Source: Bacteroidota bacterium
Lineage (GTDB): Bacteria; Bacteroidota; Bacteroidia; Palsa-948
Reading direction: 5' to 3'
NCBI GenBank assembly: GCA_016213405.1
Contig: JACRAM010000069.1
Span: forward strand, 1-64,000
Length of the DNA stretch: 64,000 nucleotides
Shown here: piece after piece, positions 33,167-43,265 of the stretch
Layout of the letters: each line of letters opens with the position of its first letter
How positions within the stretch are numbered: position 1 is the stretch's first letter
The notes under the pieces: generated by a model
Told to the model about the DNA's origin: nothing
The model's database searches: none
Seen by the model: the letters and a program-made list of their open reading frames with translations, nothing else
Translations under genes and position numbers: made by a program

Positions 33167-35328
33167 TGAATCATCACGGACATACTTACGAAAAAGAAAC
33201 CCAGATTACTCTGCATGTTGAAGGAATGACCTGTGCGCATTGTGCCATGACGATTACAAAAGTTTTAGAAAACAATGCTGCTGAATATCCCAATGTAAAT
33301 TACGCGACCGGAGAAGCAAGATTTTTCTTAGAGGATGAAAGCGGATTGAAAAAAATAATTGATGGAATTCAAAAAGCAGGATATAAAGTAATAAGTCAAT
33401 CGGAAGTTGAAGCGCACGAGAAGGGACTTGCATCGGTAGAGAAAAAATTTCTTAGCACTATTCCGTTTACGATTCCGCTTTTTCTCTCTCATATGATTTT
33501 CAAGCACGACTTTGTGTTGAATCAGCCGCTTGTACAGTTAGTCATGTGCATTCCTGTTTTTATAATCGGCTTGATATACTTTGGAAAAAGTGCATGGAGT
33601 TCTGTTAAAGTTGGAGCGCCCAATATGGATGTGCTCATAATGATTGGTTCGGGTTCGGCATTTGTATACAGCATTATCGGATTGGTTCTTTTTTTTGGAA
33701 CACATGAAGCACACAATTATTTATTTTTTGAAACCACAGCCACCATCATCACGCTTGTTCTGCTTGGAAATGTTATTGAACACCGCTCGGTGAAACAAAC
33801 CACCAGCGCTATCAGCGAACTCACCAAACTTCAGACTTCCATAGCAAAAAAAGTAATGCTACATAACGGGCTGGAAATGATTTATGAAGTTTCAGTGAAA
33901 GAAATTCTTGTCGGAGACATTTTGATTGTAAACATGGGGGATAAAATACCTGTGGATGGTTCAATTCTTTCAGGAAATATTTCTGTGGATGAATCTATGA
34001 TTACAGGAGAAAGTTTTCCTGTGGAAAAATCCAAAGGAGAAAAAGTCATTGGAGGAACCATCACTGTGAGCGGGAATATGCGGATGCTCGCTGAAAAAAT
34101 CGGAAAGGAAACAGTTCTTTCAAAAATTATTGAGATGGTGAAGAACGCACAGCAAGCCAAACCTTCCATTCAAAAACTCGGAGATAAAGTCAGCAACATT
34201 TTTGTTCCGATAGTTTTAGGCGTTTCAGTTTTAACTTTTTTGATTTGTCATTTTGTTTTTGATATTTCCATTCAGAAATCTTTGATGAACAGCATTGCCG
34301 TGCTGGTAATTTCCTGTCCTTGCGCGATGGGACTGGCAACTCCCACAGCCGTAATGGTTGGAATCGGGCGAGCAGCAAAAAATGGAATTCTCATTAAAGG
34401 CGGAAGCTCTCTCGAAGAATTTGCGAAAGTGAAAAGCATAGTGTTCGATAAAACAGGAACGCTCACCACAGGCAATTTCAAAATAAAAAATATTGAAGCG
34501 AAGAACGGTTCTTCAAAAGAAGAAATTGAATCTGTTCTTTTTTACCTTGAACAACATTCTTCACACCCCATTGCAAAATCAATCGTGAATGAATTGAAAG
34601 GCAAATCATTTTACAAGATTTCTTTTGCCGAAATCAAAGAGATAAAGGGCATCGGCATTGAAGCAAAAACTTCTGATGGTATCATTTACAAAGTAGGTTC
34701 GCAACGACTGATTGCAGAATCTTCAGCAGATAAATCCCATTCTCTTTATGTTTTGAAAAATAATTTCCTGATGGGCGTTGTAGATATGAATGACGAAATA
34801 AAAGAAGGTTCAAAAGAAACTATTTCTTTTTTAAAATCCCTGAATATTAACCCAATTCTCCTCAGCGGAGATACAAAAAAACGCTGTGATGAAATTGCAT
34901 TCGAACTTGGTATTAAAGAAGTTTACAGTGAACAGCTGCCCGATCAAAAACTCAACATGATAGATTCACTGACAAAGAATGGGCATATTGCAATGGTGGG
35001 AGATGGAATCAACGATGCGCCTGCGCTTGCAAAAGCATCTGTAGGGATTTCAATAGGGAACGCTACACAAGTTGCTATTCATTCATCGCAAATAATTTTA
35101 TTGAATGAAAAGGATTTATTGCAATTACAAACTGCTTATCTTATCAGCAAACACACGCTGAAAACCATAAAGCAAAATCTTTTCTGGGCATTTTTTTATA
35201 ATGTGGTTGCCATTCCGATTGCAGCAGCAGGATTTCTCAGCCCTATGATTGGCGCGCTTATTATGGCATTTTCAGATGTTGTTGTGATTGGAAATTCAAT
35301 CCGCTTAAAGTTGAAAAAACTTTCCTGA
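33166..35328 (+). CDS. copA: Copper-translocating P1B-type ATPase
   Basis: A 720-residue ATP-driven copper exporter of the inner membrane. One N-terminal heavy-metal domain has GMTCAHC (20-26), preceded by a His-rich MNHHGH. Eight predicted membrane helices follow, with the actuator TGES (MITGESFP), the CPC metal site ([13 protein letters not shown]384/C386) that marks Cu(I)/Ag(I) pumps, the phosphorylation motif DKTGTLTTG (D428) and the hinge [13 protein letters not shown]. The ATG at 33166 is chosen over a GTG one codon earlier; it overlaps the stop of the PyrR-like gene by one base, so the two are translationally coupled although functionally unrelated. Confidence 0.95.
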   Translation: MNHHGHTYEKETQITLHVEGMTCAHCAMTITKVLENNAAEYPNVNYATGEARFFLEDESGLKKIIDGIQKAGYKVISQSEVEAHEKGLASVEKKFLSTIPFTIPLFLSHMIFKHDFVLNQPLVQLVMCIPVFIIGLIYFGKSAWSSVKVGAPNMDVLIMIGSGSAFVYSIIGLVLFFGTHEAHNYLFFETTATIITLVLLGNVIEHRSVKQTTSAISELTKLQTSIAKKVMLHNGLEMIYEVSVKEILVGDILIVNMGDKIPVDGSILSGNISVDESMITGESFPVEKSKGEKVIGGTITVSGNMRMLAEKIGKETVLSKIIEMVKNAQQAKPSIQKLGDKVSNIFVPIVLGVSVLTFLICHFVFDISIQKSLMNSIAVLVISCPCAMGLATPTAVMVGIGRAAKNGILIKGGSSLEEFAKVKSIVFDKTGTLTTGNFKIKNIEAKNGSSKEEIESVLFYLEQHSSHPIAKSIVNELKGKSFYKISFAEIKEIKGIGIEAKTSDGIIYKVGSQRLIAESSADKSHSLYVLKNNFLMGVVDMNDEIKEGSKETISFLKSLNINPILLSGDTKKRCDEIAFELGIKEVYSEQLPDQKLNMIDSLTKNGHIAMVGDGINDAPALAKASVGISIGNATQVAIHSSQIILLNEKDLLQLQTAYLISKHTLKTIKQNLFWAFFYNVVAIPIAAAGFLSPMIGALIMAFSDVVVIGNSIRLKLKKLS

Positions 35329-35341
35329 TGATGTTTTTTAT

Positions 35342-36907
35342 ATGAAAGTGCAAAAGGATATATTCATCGTATTGTTGGTATATGTATTACTTGCAATCAT
35401 TTTATTTCCTCACTATAAGTATTTTGTAGATTCTCCTGATGCGCTGCAATATCTTGTCATTGCGAAAAAATATTCTGTAGGGAATTTTACAGAAGCCATG
35501 AACAGTTTCTGGAGTCCTCTTTTCTCATGGCTTTTATCAATTTTAATATTGAGCGGGATTGAGCCTATTGTACTTGCCAAAGTATTGCAATTAGTAATTG
35601 GAGGTTTTGTATTACTTGGAATCAACAGACTGCTTTCAAGCAGCAATAACAGATTTATTTATTATTCAATAATGTCTGCCGTTCTTATTTTCATTCTCAA
35701 CTGCGTGCTTTTGGTTTTAACTGCAGATTTGATATTTCTTGCGTTATCAATTTGGCTCGGTGTTATTTTGAATAAAAAAACATTTTACTTTGGAAAAAGG
35801 ATTTCATTTATAATTATTGGAACAATGGGCGCATTACTATATTTTTCAAAGGGCATTGGATTTTCTTTTTTCTTAGTAACATTTTCCGCTTACAATTTAT
35901 TATTATACTTCAAAAAAGAGTCTCCTGTCAAAACTATATTGATAAAATATGTGCTGACGTTATTTGTCTTTTTGGGGATTTCATCTGTTTGGATTTATTT
36001 AATAAGCAATAAGGAAAATAAATTTGTTATTTCTTCTGCTGCTTCCTATAATTTGAATGTTATCAACCCTTTTATCAACCCCGATGTTTTTTCAGAAATA
36101 AGACACCCGTATTCGAGGCAAGGACTCACCCCACCTCCTAGTGAATCATCATTATGTGCATGGGAAGAGCCGCAAAAAATGTTTTTGGTTCAGTGGTCTC
36201 CATTTACAAGTTCTGAAAATTTTATTCATTATTTGTTAGTGATTGGAAAAAATTTGCTGAGCATACGTTCATTTTATTTTGGATTAGATGCGGGAACTGT
36301 TTTATGTATTTCTCTGCTGTTATTATGGTTTTATGGGAAAGAAGATGTTAAAAATATTTTTACAAATAATCTGACATTGTTTGTTTTATGTATTTGCTGC
36401 ACTTTTCCATACGTTTTTCTTTTAGTAATGGAAAGATATCTTTGGATTAACACGGTTGCAATCGCAATACTTTCTTATTATTCTTTTCATAGACTCATTG
36501 AAAGAAATAAAAAAGTAGGAATATTATTTTTATCCATTTTCCTCTTTCTTTTTGTCAAAAATCCTTTGATTGAATTTAGAAAATATTATAATGAGCACGT
36601 AGCAATTTATAATGAGAAAGCAGAAGTAACAAAATTTATTTCGGGAGAAACTGCCTCTCTTTTTTCATCAAATGAAAATCCAGATGTGCATTACGCTAAA
36701 TCAGCTCTTGTTAGTTATTTGGCAGATAGAAAATACTTCGGCATGCTCTGCGTTCCTGAACAAGGCAAAAACATTGCACAAGAATTACAAAAATTCAATA
36801 TCAGGTATTTATTGTCTTGGGATAGCTCTTTGGTTGTTCCTGATTCAATATATTCGAACGAAAAAATAATTCCTGAAATCGAATTAAAAATTTATCAACT
36901 GAAATAA
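35342..36907 (+). CDS. Polytopic membrane protein, GT-C/ArnT-PMT-like
   Basis: This 521-residue protein has about 10-11 membrane helices and a soluble C-terminal region. The first luminal loop carries DSPDALQYLVIAKKY and SFWSPLFSWLLS, the acidic loop and W-S-P-L motif seen in GT-C glycosyltransferases of the PMT/ArnT class that use polyprenyl-phosphate sugars. It begins the surface-polysaccharide cluster (13 nt after copA) and runs in the same direction as the four genes behind it, with very short gaps. Sugar and acceptor unknown. Confidence 0.7.
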   Translation: MKVQKDIFIVLLVYVLLAIILFPHYKYFVDSPDALQYLVIAKKYSVGNFTEAMNSFWSPLFSWLLSILILSGIEPIVLAKVLQLVIGGFVLLGINRLLSSSNNRFIYYSIMSAVLIFILNCVLLVLTADLIFLALSIWLGVILNKKTFYFGKRISFIIIGTMGALLYFSKGIGFSFFLVTFSAYNLLLYFKKESPVKTILIKYVLTLFVFLGISSVWIYLISNKENKFVISSAASYNLNVINPFINPDVFSEIRHPYSRQGLTPPPSESSLCAWEEPQKMFLVQWSPFTSSENFIHYLLVIGKNLLSIRSFYFGLDAGTVLCISLLLLWFYGKEDVKNIFTNNLTLFVLCICCTFPYVFLLVMERYLWINTVAIAILSYYSFHRLIERNKKVGILFLSIFLFLFVKNPLIEFRKYYNEHVAIYNEKAEVTKFISGETASLFSSNENPDVHYAKSALVSYLADRKYFGMLCVPEQGKNIAQELQKFNIRYLLSWDSSLVVPDSIYSNEKIIPEIELKIYQLK

Positions 36908-36912
36908 CTTGT

Positions 36913-38070
36913 GTGAAAAAAAACCTTAAAATACTTTTCATTCCCAGGTGGTATCCTGACAGAAACGACCCGTTAAAAGGCATTTTCATCAGACGCCATG
37001 CCTTGTCAGTTGCATTGAAGCATAAAGTTGCTGTTCTTTTTGTTAACGCTGATCCTGAAATGAAAAATAAAATTTATGATTCTGAATTTTCTGTTGAAGA
37101 TGGAATATCAACTGCAAGGGTATATTACAATAACTCAGCACCATCCTTCATCAAATTTTTCCGTTACTTAAAATCCTGCAGATTGGGAATAAAAATTATT
37201 AAAGAAAAATTCGGAACGCCCGATATTTCCCATATTCATGTTTTAGCAAGAACTTTTTTTATAGCGTATTATTATAAAATGTTTAACAACACTCCATATA
37301 TCATTACCGAACAATGGTCAGGTTATTTACCTGAAGATGGTTCCTATAAAGGATTTTTGAAAAAGTGGCTTACCAAACTTGCTGTGCGAAAAGCAGATGG
37401 CGTTACTGTCGTAAGCAAAAGTTTGAGGGATGCAATGATTACATATAAATTAAATAACGTATATCACATTATTCCAAATGTTGTAGATATAAACCAATTT
37501 CATCCAGCGCCTGAAAAAAAGTTGAAAGAAAAATTTACACTGCTCACAGTTGCCGATATGGATGATAGAGCGAAAAATATATCCGGCACAATTAGAGTAA
37601 TAAAAAAAATATCTTTTTTAAGAAATGATTTTGAATATCATATAATCGGAGATGGTGCAGACATGAAGGAGATGGAAAAGCTTGCTGTGGAAAATAAATT
37701 ATTGAATAATTTTATTTTTTTTCATGGTGCAAAAAAATCTTCTGAAGTAGCTGAAGCAATGAGAAACGCAGATGCATTTATTTTGTTCAGCAATTATGAT
37801 AATATGCCAAGCGTGATGACAGAATCACTGGCTAGCGGGCTGCCTGTAATTGGCTCTGCCATTCACGGCATGATGGAGCATATTAATAATGAGTTGGGAA
37901 TATTGGTTCCTCCCTGTGATGAAAATGCACTCTGTGATGCTATTCAGGCAGTTTTGAAAAAAACAAAAATGTTCAATGCAGATTATTTGAGAGAATATGC
38001 AATGAATAATTTCAGTTATAATGCTGTTTCAGAAAAATTCGACAACGTATATAAAGAAGTGATTCTGTAA
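36913..38070 (+). CDS. Glycosyltransferase, GT4 (group 1) type
   Basis: A GT-B-fold enzyme of 385 residues. N-terminal IPRWYPDRNDPLKGIFIRRHA is typical of nucleotide-sugar transferases of this group; ITEQWSGYLPEDGSYKG forms the acceptor side; the donor side has VSKSLRDAM, PNVVDINQFHP and the C-terminal EX7E region (PSVMTESLASGLPVIGS) with phosphate-binding ILFSNYDNMP. A GTG start five bases after the previous stop is used because no ATG occurs before the conserved N-terminal strand. Expected to extend the saccharide on the cytoplasmic side of the membrane. Confidence 0.9.
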   Translation: MKKNLKILFIPRWYPDRNDPLKGIFIRRHALSVALKHKVAVLFVNADPEMKNKIYDSEFSVEDGISTARVYYNNSAPSFIKFFRYLKSCRLGIKIIKEKFGTPDISHIHVLARTFFIAYYYKMFNNTPYIITEQWSGYLPEDGSYKGFLKKWLTKLAVRKADGVTVVSKSLRDAMITYKLNNVYHIIPNVVDINQFHPAPEKKLKEKFTLLTVADMDDRAKNISGTIRVIKKISFLRNDFEYHIIGDGADMKEMEKLAVENKLLNNFIFFHGAKKSSEVAEAMRNADAFILFSNYDNMPSVMTESLASGLPVIGSAIHGMMEHINNELGILVPPCDENALCDAIQAVLKKTKMFNADYLREYAMNNFSYNAVSEKFDNVYKEVIL

Positions 38071-38072
38071 AA

Positions 38073-39359
38073 ATGTTTAAAAAAATCGTATCAACAATTT
38101 TTGCGCGCACATTACTTGCAGGTTTGACATTTGCTCTCGCTATCGTTACTTCGCAGTATTTGGGGCCTGAGGGAAAAGGCGATGCAAGTTTATTTATGCT
38201 CAATCTTACGATTGTTCAACTGATAAATAATTTTGTTGGAGGACCCTATCTTGTTTACCTTGTCCCAAGAAATAACATCATGCATCTTCTTTTGCCATCC
38301 TATGCATGGGCGTTTATTTCTTCCATCACCGCGCCACTTATACTCGTTCTTCTGCATTTATCTGATGCAGATTCCTGCAGACATCTTATCATGATTTCAT
38401 TATTATATTCTGTTATTACAATCAATACCATGATTATGATGGGAAAGGAAGAAGTGCACAAATGTAATCTCACTGCTTTGCTTCAATCATTTACAATGAT
38501 CGCGTGTTTTGTTTTTTATCTTGAAATTTATGGCATGAAAAATTTATCAGCCTATATTAATGCCCTTTATTTTTCATCATCCATTGCTCTTATTTTGAGT
38601 TTTGTTTTTATTATTAAACATCTTCAGAAAATCTCATTCAAAAATATAACTGTAACTTTTTATGAAACATTGAAAAGTGGATTTGTCGTGCAGGCGGGAA
38701 ACATTGCGCAAATGTTCAATTACCGCTTAAGTTTTTATCTGGTAGATAAATTTCATGAAGAGGGAAGAAAAGAAGTTGGAATTTATTCAATCGCTGTTTC
38801 TGTTGCAGAGGCATTATGGCTCATCAGCCAGAGTGTGGCTCTTATTTTGTATTCCAGAATTTCAAACTCAGATGACAAACAATATTCTCGAAAACTTACA
38901 GTGATTTTAGTAAAAATTGTATTTCTTAGCACGATCGTTTGCACCGGCATTTTGCTTTGTATGCCTGCATCCTTGTTTGCATTTGTTTTTGGAGAGGGTT
39001 TTGGCGGGATAAAAGCCGTTCTTTTTCCCCTCAGTGTAGGTATAATTATTTTTTCTGCAGGAATAATATTCAGCGCCTACTTTGTTGGCATAGGTAAACC
39101 AAAAGTAAGTGTTTTCGCTTCCATGATTGGGTTTTGCATAACATTGGCATTAGGATTTATTTTGATTCCACGGTATGGCATGATGGGGGCTGGAATTACA
39201 GCGAGCGCATCTTATACGAGCGGAGTAGTTTATCAGTTTATCATGTTTATGAAAGAAGCAGAAGAGGTGCACCTTCGTGATTTTATTTTTACACGAAATG
39301 ATTTTAATGTTGTTTATCTGGAAATGAAAAATATTTTTTTTTCGAAACAAACTCAATAG
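38073..39359 (+). CDS. Polysaccharide flippase (Wzx/MATE-like)
   Basis: A 428-residue protein with 12 predicted membrane helices and the N-terminal pattern of oligosaccharide flippases (TSQYLGPEGKGDASLFML, where a G-x-G-x-G-x-small motif follows helix 1). It should move undecaprenyl-linked repeat units across the inner membrane. It starts 3 bases after the GT4 gene, and its cluster partners are two glycosyltransferases and an asparagine-synthase-like amidotransferase. No Wzy polymerase is recognisable in the window. Confidence 0.85.
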   Translation: MFKKIVSTIFARTLLAGLTFALAIVTSQYLGPEGKGDASLFMLNLTIVQLINNFVGGPYLVYLVPRNNIMHLLLPSYAWAFISSITAPLILVLLHLSDADSCRHLIMISLLYSVITINTMIMMGKEEVHKCNLTALLQSFTMIACFVFYLEIYGMKNLSAYINALYFSSSIALILSFVFIIKHLQKISFKNITVTFYETLKSGFVVQAGNIAQMFNYRLSFYLVDKFHEEGRKEVGIYSIAVSVAEALWLISQSVALILYSRISNSDDKQYSRKLTVILVKIVFLSTIVCTGILLCMPASLFAFVFGEGFGGIKAVLFPLSVGIIIFSAGIIFSAYFVGIGKPKVSVFASMIGFCITLALGFILIPRYGMMGAGITASASYTSGVVYQFIMFMKEAEEVHLRDFIFTRNDFNVVYLEMKNIFFSKQTQ

Positions 39360-39373
39360 GTTTTGGTCTTATC

Positions 39374-41395
39374 ATGTGTGGCATTACTGGCATAATCAAT
39401 CTTAACGAAAGCGTTCGGGATATCCCTCTTCATATTAAAACGATGACGGATACGCTACGACACCGAGGTCCTGACGGAGAAGGTTTTTTATTTCACGGAG
39501 ATTCTAAAATGGTTTCAGCATATGGAAAGGAAACACCTGCAAACGTTATTGAATCTGCCCTTACTTATTCTCCGAAAATTTCTGTTGAGAATGTTCCTAT
39601 AGAAAATATTCGTTTTGCTTTTGGTCACAGAAGGTTATCTGTTATTGATGTTTCTCCTGCAGGACATCAGCCGATGTGTGATGCTGAAAAAAAAATCTGG
39701 ATTATTTACAACGGTGAAATTTACAACCATATAGAACTTCGCGTAGAGTTGTCTGATAAAGGATTCTCTTTCCGGACAAATACAGACACGGAAGTTATTT
39801 TACAATCCTATTTGCATTGGGGAGAAAATTGTGTGAATCATTTCAACGGAATGTGGGCGTTTGTGATTTTTGACAGCGAAAAAAATATTTTATTCTGTTC
39901 GCGCGACAGGGTGGGAGTGAAGCCTTTCTATTATTACAAGGACGAGAATGTTTTTGCTTTTGCATCTGAGCAAAAAGCACTGCTAAAGCTTCCGTTTGTT
40001 CATACAGCGATAAATCGCAAAGCGGCATCCGCATTTCTTGTCGGAGACATACAATATATCGAAAGAGGAGAAGAGAATATGTTCAAAAATATTTTTGAGC
40101 TGATGCCAGCGCACAACTTCTGGATAAATTTGAAAACAGGGGAATTGGCAAAATGGAATTATTATAACCTTAAAGCAAACACGCTTTGTTCATCATTTGG
40201 TGAAAATAAATTCTCAGAATACCGTGATGAAACGGAGAGACTTCTTGTCGATTCTGTACAACTCAGATTGCGTTCTGATGTTCCTGTGGGTTCATGCCTT
40301 AGCGGTGGCATTGACAGTTCGGCCATCGTAAGCATCATGGGAAAATTAATCAGCACAGGACATAAAGTAAATCTTGGAGACAAGCTGAATGTATTTACAC
40401 TGAAGTTTGAAGAAAAAGATATTGATGAAAGTCCATGGGCAAAATATGTGGTTGACCAAACAAATGCAGAATGGAATTTAGTCCGCCCCACTGCAGTTGA
40501 TTTGCTAAAAGATTTCCACGACATGAATTATGCACAGGACACTCCTGTTTGTTCGACAGGAACTTACGGACAATTTCAGCTAATGCGCAGAGCAAAGGAA
40601 AAAAACATAAAAGTTATTCTTGATGGACAAGGAGGCGATGAATTATTCGGAGGGTATCTGTCACATTCTATGGTATTCTGGAAAGAACTTTTACGCAATG
40701 GGCAGATTAAAAAACTTTTTTCCGAAACATCTGCAGATGGAAAAGCAATGTTCAATTTTAAGCAAATGAGTAAAAACTTTTTCAGAAAACAATTTATATC
40801 ATTAACGCCCCCTTCTTTGCAGGAGTCATTTTATAAATCTTATTTCAGTCAAAATGGTTTTTTAAATAAAAGTGTTATACGTGAGTATGTCAATACAAGC
40901 ACTGGGCTGGCAGAGATGGATGTAAACACATCCACTTCGCTTAACGAAGCGCTTTTGAAAGATTTTACAAATACACGCCTGAAAATGTATCTCAAATACG
41001 AAGATCGTTCATCCATGTGGCATTCCATTGAGGCGCGAACTCCTTTTGCCGATGACCATAAGCTTGTGGAATATATTTTCAGCATTCCAGGGACATATAA
41101 AATTCATAATGGAGTAAATAAACATTTACTTCGCGAAGCAATGAGAAATTACCTTCCGAAAGAAATCAAGGAAAGAAAAGACAAACTTGGCTTTGTTACC
41201 CCGATAGATAAATGGATGAAGCAGATTCAGAATGAATGCCTCGACTTTTTTGACGATTCAGTGAAAGATTTTATTGATGTACAAAAACTAAAAAACAATC
41301 CCCGTAAGTTTTTCAGCATTTCAAATCATACAGATGGCGTGCGTGTATTCAGAATGATAAGTTTTGCCGTATGGAAAAAATTATTTAATCTGTAA
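39374..41395 (+). CDS. asnB: Asparagine synthase (glutamine-hydrolysing) family protein
   Basis: This 673-residue amidotransferase has an N-terminal glutaminase domain with nucleophile C2 (MCGITGIINL), RHRGPDGEG and YNGEIYNH, and a C-terminal synthase domain with the ATP-pyrophosphatase loop SCLSGGIDSSAI and LDGQGGDELFGGY. Length and the intervening inserts fit the AsnB-like enzymes that sit in capsule and O-antigen clusters, where they may amidate a uronic acid instead of making free asparagine. Located 14 bases after the flippase gene. Confidence 0.93.
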   Translation: MCGITGIINLNESVRDIPLHIKTMTDTLRHRGPDGEGFLFHGDSKMVSAYGKETPANVIESALTYSPKISVENVPIENIRFAFGHRRLSVIDVSPAGHQPMCDAEKKIWIIYNGEIYNHIELRVELSDKGFSFRTNTDTEVILQSYLHWGENCVNHFNGMWAFVIFDSEKNILFCSRDRVGVKPFYYYKDENVFAFASEQKALLKLPFVHTAINRKAASAFLVGDIQYIERGEENMFKNIFELMPAHNFWINLKTGELAKWNYYNLKANTLCSSFGENKFSEYRDETERLLVDSVQLRLRSDVPVGSCLSGGIDSSAIVSIMGKLISTGHKVNLGDKLNVFTLKFEEKDIDESPWAKYVVDQTNAEWNLVRPTAVDLLKDFHDMNYAQDTPVCSTGTYGQFQLMRRAKEKNIKVILDGQGGDELFGGYLSHSMVFWKELLRNGQIKKLFSETSADGKAMFNFKQMSKNFFRKQFISLTPPSLQESFYKSYFSQNGFLNKSVIREYVNTSTGLAEMDVNTSTSLNEALLKDFTNTRLKMYLKYEDRSSMWHSIEARTPFADDHKLVEYIFSIPGTYKIHNGVNKHLLREAMRNYLPKEIKERKDKLGFVTPIDKWMKQIQNECLDFFDDSVKDFIDVQKLKNNPRKFFSISNHTDGVRVFRMISFAVWKKLFNL

Positions 41396-41397
41396 TA

Positions 41398-42150
41398 ATG
41401 AAAGTTTCCATTATCACTGTTTGTTATAATGCAGAAACAACGATTGAGTCTGCCATTCAATCCGTGCTTCAACAGAGTTATAGCGATATTGAATATATTA
41501 TTGTTGATGGAAATTCCACCGACAAAACAATTTCAATAATTGAAAAATATAAGAATAGAATTTCAAAGCTCATTGTTGAAAAAGACAGTGGAATGTATTT
41601 CGCTATTAATAAAGGAATAAAATCTGCTTCGGGAGATGTTGTTGGCATTTTGAATGCAGATGATTTTTATGTGAATGAAAAAATAATTTCTCTGATTGTG
41701 AAAGAGTTTCAGTTAAAACAAACCGACTGCGTTTATGGAGATTTGCAATATGTGGCAAAAGATAATTCGCAAACAATTTTCAGATACTGGAAATCACAGC
41801 CATATAATCCAAAACTTTTTCTCAAAGGGTGGATGCCCCCGCACCCAACATTTTTCGTAAGGAGAAACTGCTATGAAAAATTCGGATTGTTCAATACTTC
41901 CTTTTCTATTGCTGCTGATTATGAACTCATGCTCCGGTTCCTGTATAAGAACAAAATCTCATCTTCCTATATTCCGGAAGTGCTGGTGAAAATGAGAACA
42001 GGCGGAAAGAGTAACGTTACCCTGATAAGCCGAATAAAAGCGAATCGTGAAGATAAAGCAGCATGGAAAATAAACGGATTAAAGCCGGCACCGTTCACTT
42101 TTATTGCAAAGCCGCTTTCAAAACTGAGACAATTTTTTCCCCACCCCTAA
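41398..42150 (+). CDS. Glycosyltransferase family 2
   Basis: This GT-A enzyme of 250 residues has the N-terminal SIITVCYNAETTIESAIQSV, the IIVDGNSTD motif, the DxD-like NADDFY (metal-nucleotide site) and the later IAADYELMLR acceptor motif; closest in style to WcaA/WbbD-type transferases. Its last codons (FFPHP) and its stop codon lie in a CCCC-CCCT-AA-AGGG dispersed repeat, so the C-terminus has probably been rewritten by that repeat. Starts 2 bases after asnB and is the last gene of the cluster. Confidence 0.92.
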   Translation: MKVSIITVCYNAETTIESAIQSVLQQSYSDIEYIIVDGNSTDKTISIIEKYKNRISKLIVEKDSGMYFAINKGIKSASGDVVGILNADDFYVNEKIISLIVKEFQLKQTDCVYGDLQYVAKDNSQTIFRYWKSQPYNPKLFLKGWMPPHPTFFVRRNCYEKFGLFNTSFSIAADYELMLRFLYKNKISSSYIPEVLVKMRTGGKSNVTLISRIKANREDKAAWKINGLKPAPFTFIAKPLSKLRQFFPHP

Positions 42151-42158
42151 AGGGAGTA
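42132..42158. repeat. CCCCTAAAGGG repeat at the end of the GT2 gene
   Basis: CCCT-AA-AGGG (42145-42154) within TTTTCCCCACCCCTAAAGGG. The TAA stop codon of the glycosyltransferase is the loop region of this hairpin. Confidence 0.6.
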
Positions 42159-42221
42159 AGTTATTTTCGGCTGAGAAAAATTTCTTTTCTTGTTTTCACC
42201 CTTTATGGAAAGGGAATACTT

Positions 42222-43184
42222 TTAGAACTTGGCGCGAATGGTACGTTTGGTATATTTCTTCCCCTTGAAATAAGATTTATACTTTGTCTTGGCAAACCTG
42301 CTTCTTCCTTTCAGCACGTAACTCGCGTTAATGGTAGTGCTCAGGTAAGAATCATTGTGCGTAGGGTCGCCACGTTTAGGATACACTTTGGTTCCATTTT
42401 CAATATGCGGATAATAATTTCTGGGATCAGGGAGCGAATTATCATCGTATGTTAACTCAGGATTGCGGTTGGCAAGATCAATGGCTGTTTGATTGCCGGC
42501 AAAAACAGAGGGGTCAACATAGTTCGTACTAACATCATCAAGATAATCCGTGAAAGTTGTTCTCCAGTTAAGCTCCCATCCGATGCGGTATATTTTGCTG
42601 ATGGTAAAAAAGAATCCTGCTCCTGCGGGAACGGCAATCTGAAATTTTCCATAAACTTTTGGAGCGCCTGCAACAAGTCCCTGACCTTCTGTATGCAATG
42701 GGGCTAATGCAACCCAGCTTCCGTTATATTGTGCTTTGGGGTTATTATACAATCCTGCGAATCCGGTAAAAATATATGCCTTGAAATCATTGCGGTAGCG
42801 ATAGGTTCTTCCCAGATCGGCAACATCATAAAACATATACTGACCGGTAACGCTTGCTTCATAAATATCATTTCTGAAACTAAGGTTTCTTCCCGTTCTG
42901 CCGGGATTGGTAGAAAATTTATCTGCTCCTGAAATCCGGTTCCAGGCAAGGCTGGTTCTGATATAAATATCAGGATTGATTTTATATCGGGCAAATCCTC
43001 CTACCGCACTTCTTGTCTGCGATAGTTTTAAATCAAGAATGAAATCTCTTCGTGTTTTTTCTTTTCCTCCGATTTCACCCAGATAATTTGCAGCGCCAAG
43101 GTTCACTCCGAAATCCCATTTATACTGAGAAAATCCCAGCGTGGAAAAGGAAAGAATAAAACAGGAGAAAACTATTTTTTTCAT
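42222..43184 (-). CDS. Outer-membrane barrel protein, DUF6089/PorG-like
   Basis: An exported protein of 320 residues: signal peptide MKKIVFSCFILSFSTLGFSQ, then YKWDFGVNLGAANYLGEIGG, the usual opening of DUF6089 barrels, which include PorG of the type IX secretion system. Repeated aromatic-flanked strands follow (IYIRTSLAWNRISG, KAYIFTGFAGLYN, IGWELNWRTTFTDYLDDVST). The basic C-terminal tail (FKGKKYTKRTIRAKF) ends in Phe. The start is placed three codons inside the longest frame because the signal peptide begins there. It faces the polysaccharide cluster tail to tail. Confidence 0.85.
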   Translation of the reverse strand: MKKIVFSCFILSFSTLGFSQYKWDFGVNLGAANYLGEIGGKEKTRRDFILDLKLSQTRSAVGGFARYKINPDIYIRTSLAWNRISGADKFSTNPGRTGRNLSFRNDIYEASVTGQYMFYDVADLGRTYRYRNDFKAYIFTGFAGLYNNPKAQYNGSWVALAPLHTEGQGLVAGAPKVYGKFQIAVPAGAGFFFTISKIYRIGWELNWRTTFTDYLDDVSTNYVDPSVFAGNQTAIDLANRNPELTYDDNSLPDPRNYYPHIENGTKVYPKRGDPTHNDSYLSTTINASYVLKGRSRFAKTKYKSYFKGKKYTKRTIRAKF

Positions 43185-43265
43185 TGTAAACATTCAGATA
43201 CAGCTTGAACGGAATTTTCGTTTACTTTGTTTCAGTTATTACAACTACAAAGATATAAATTTTAT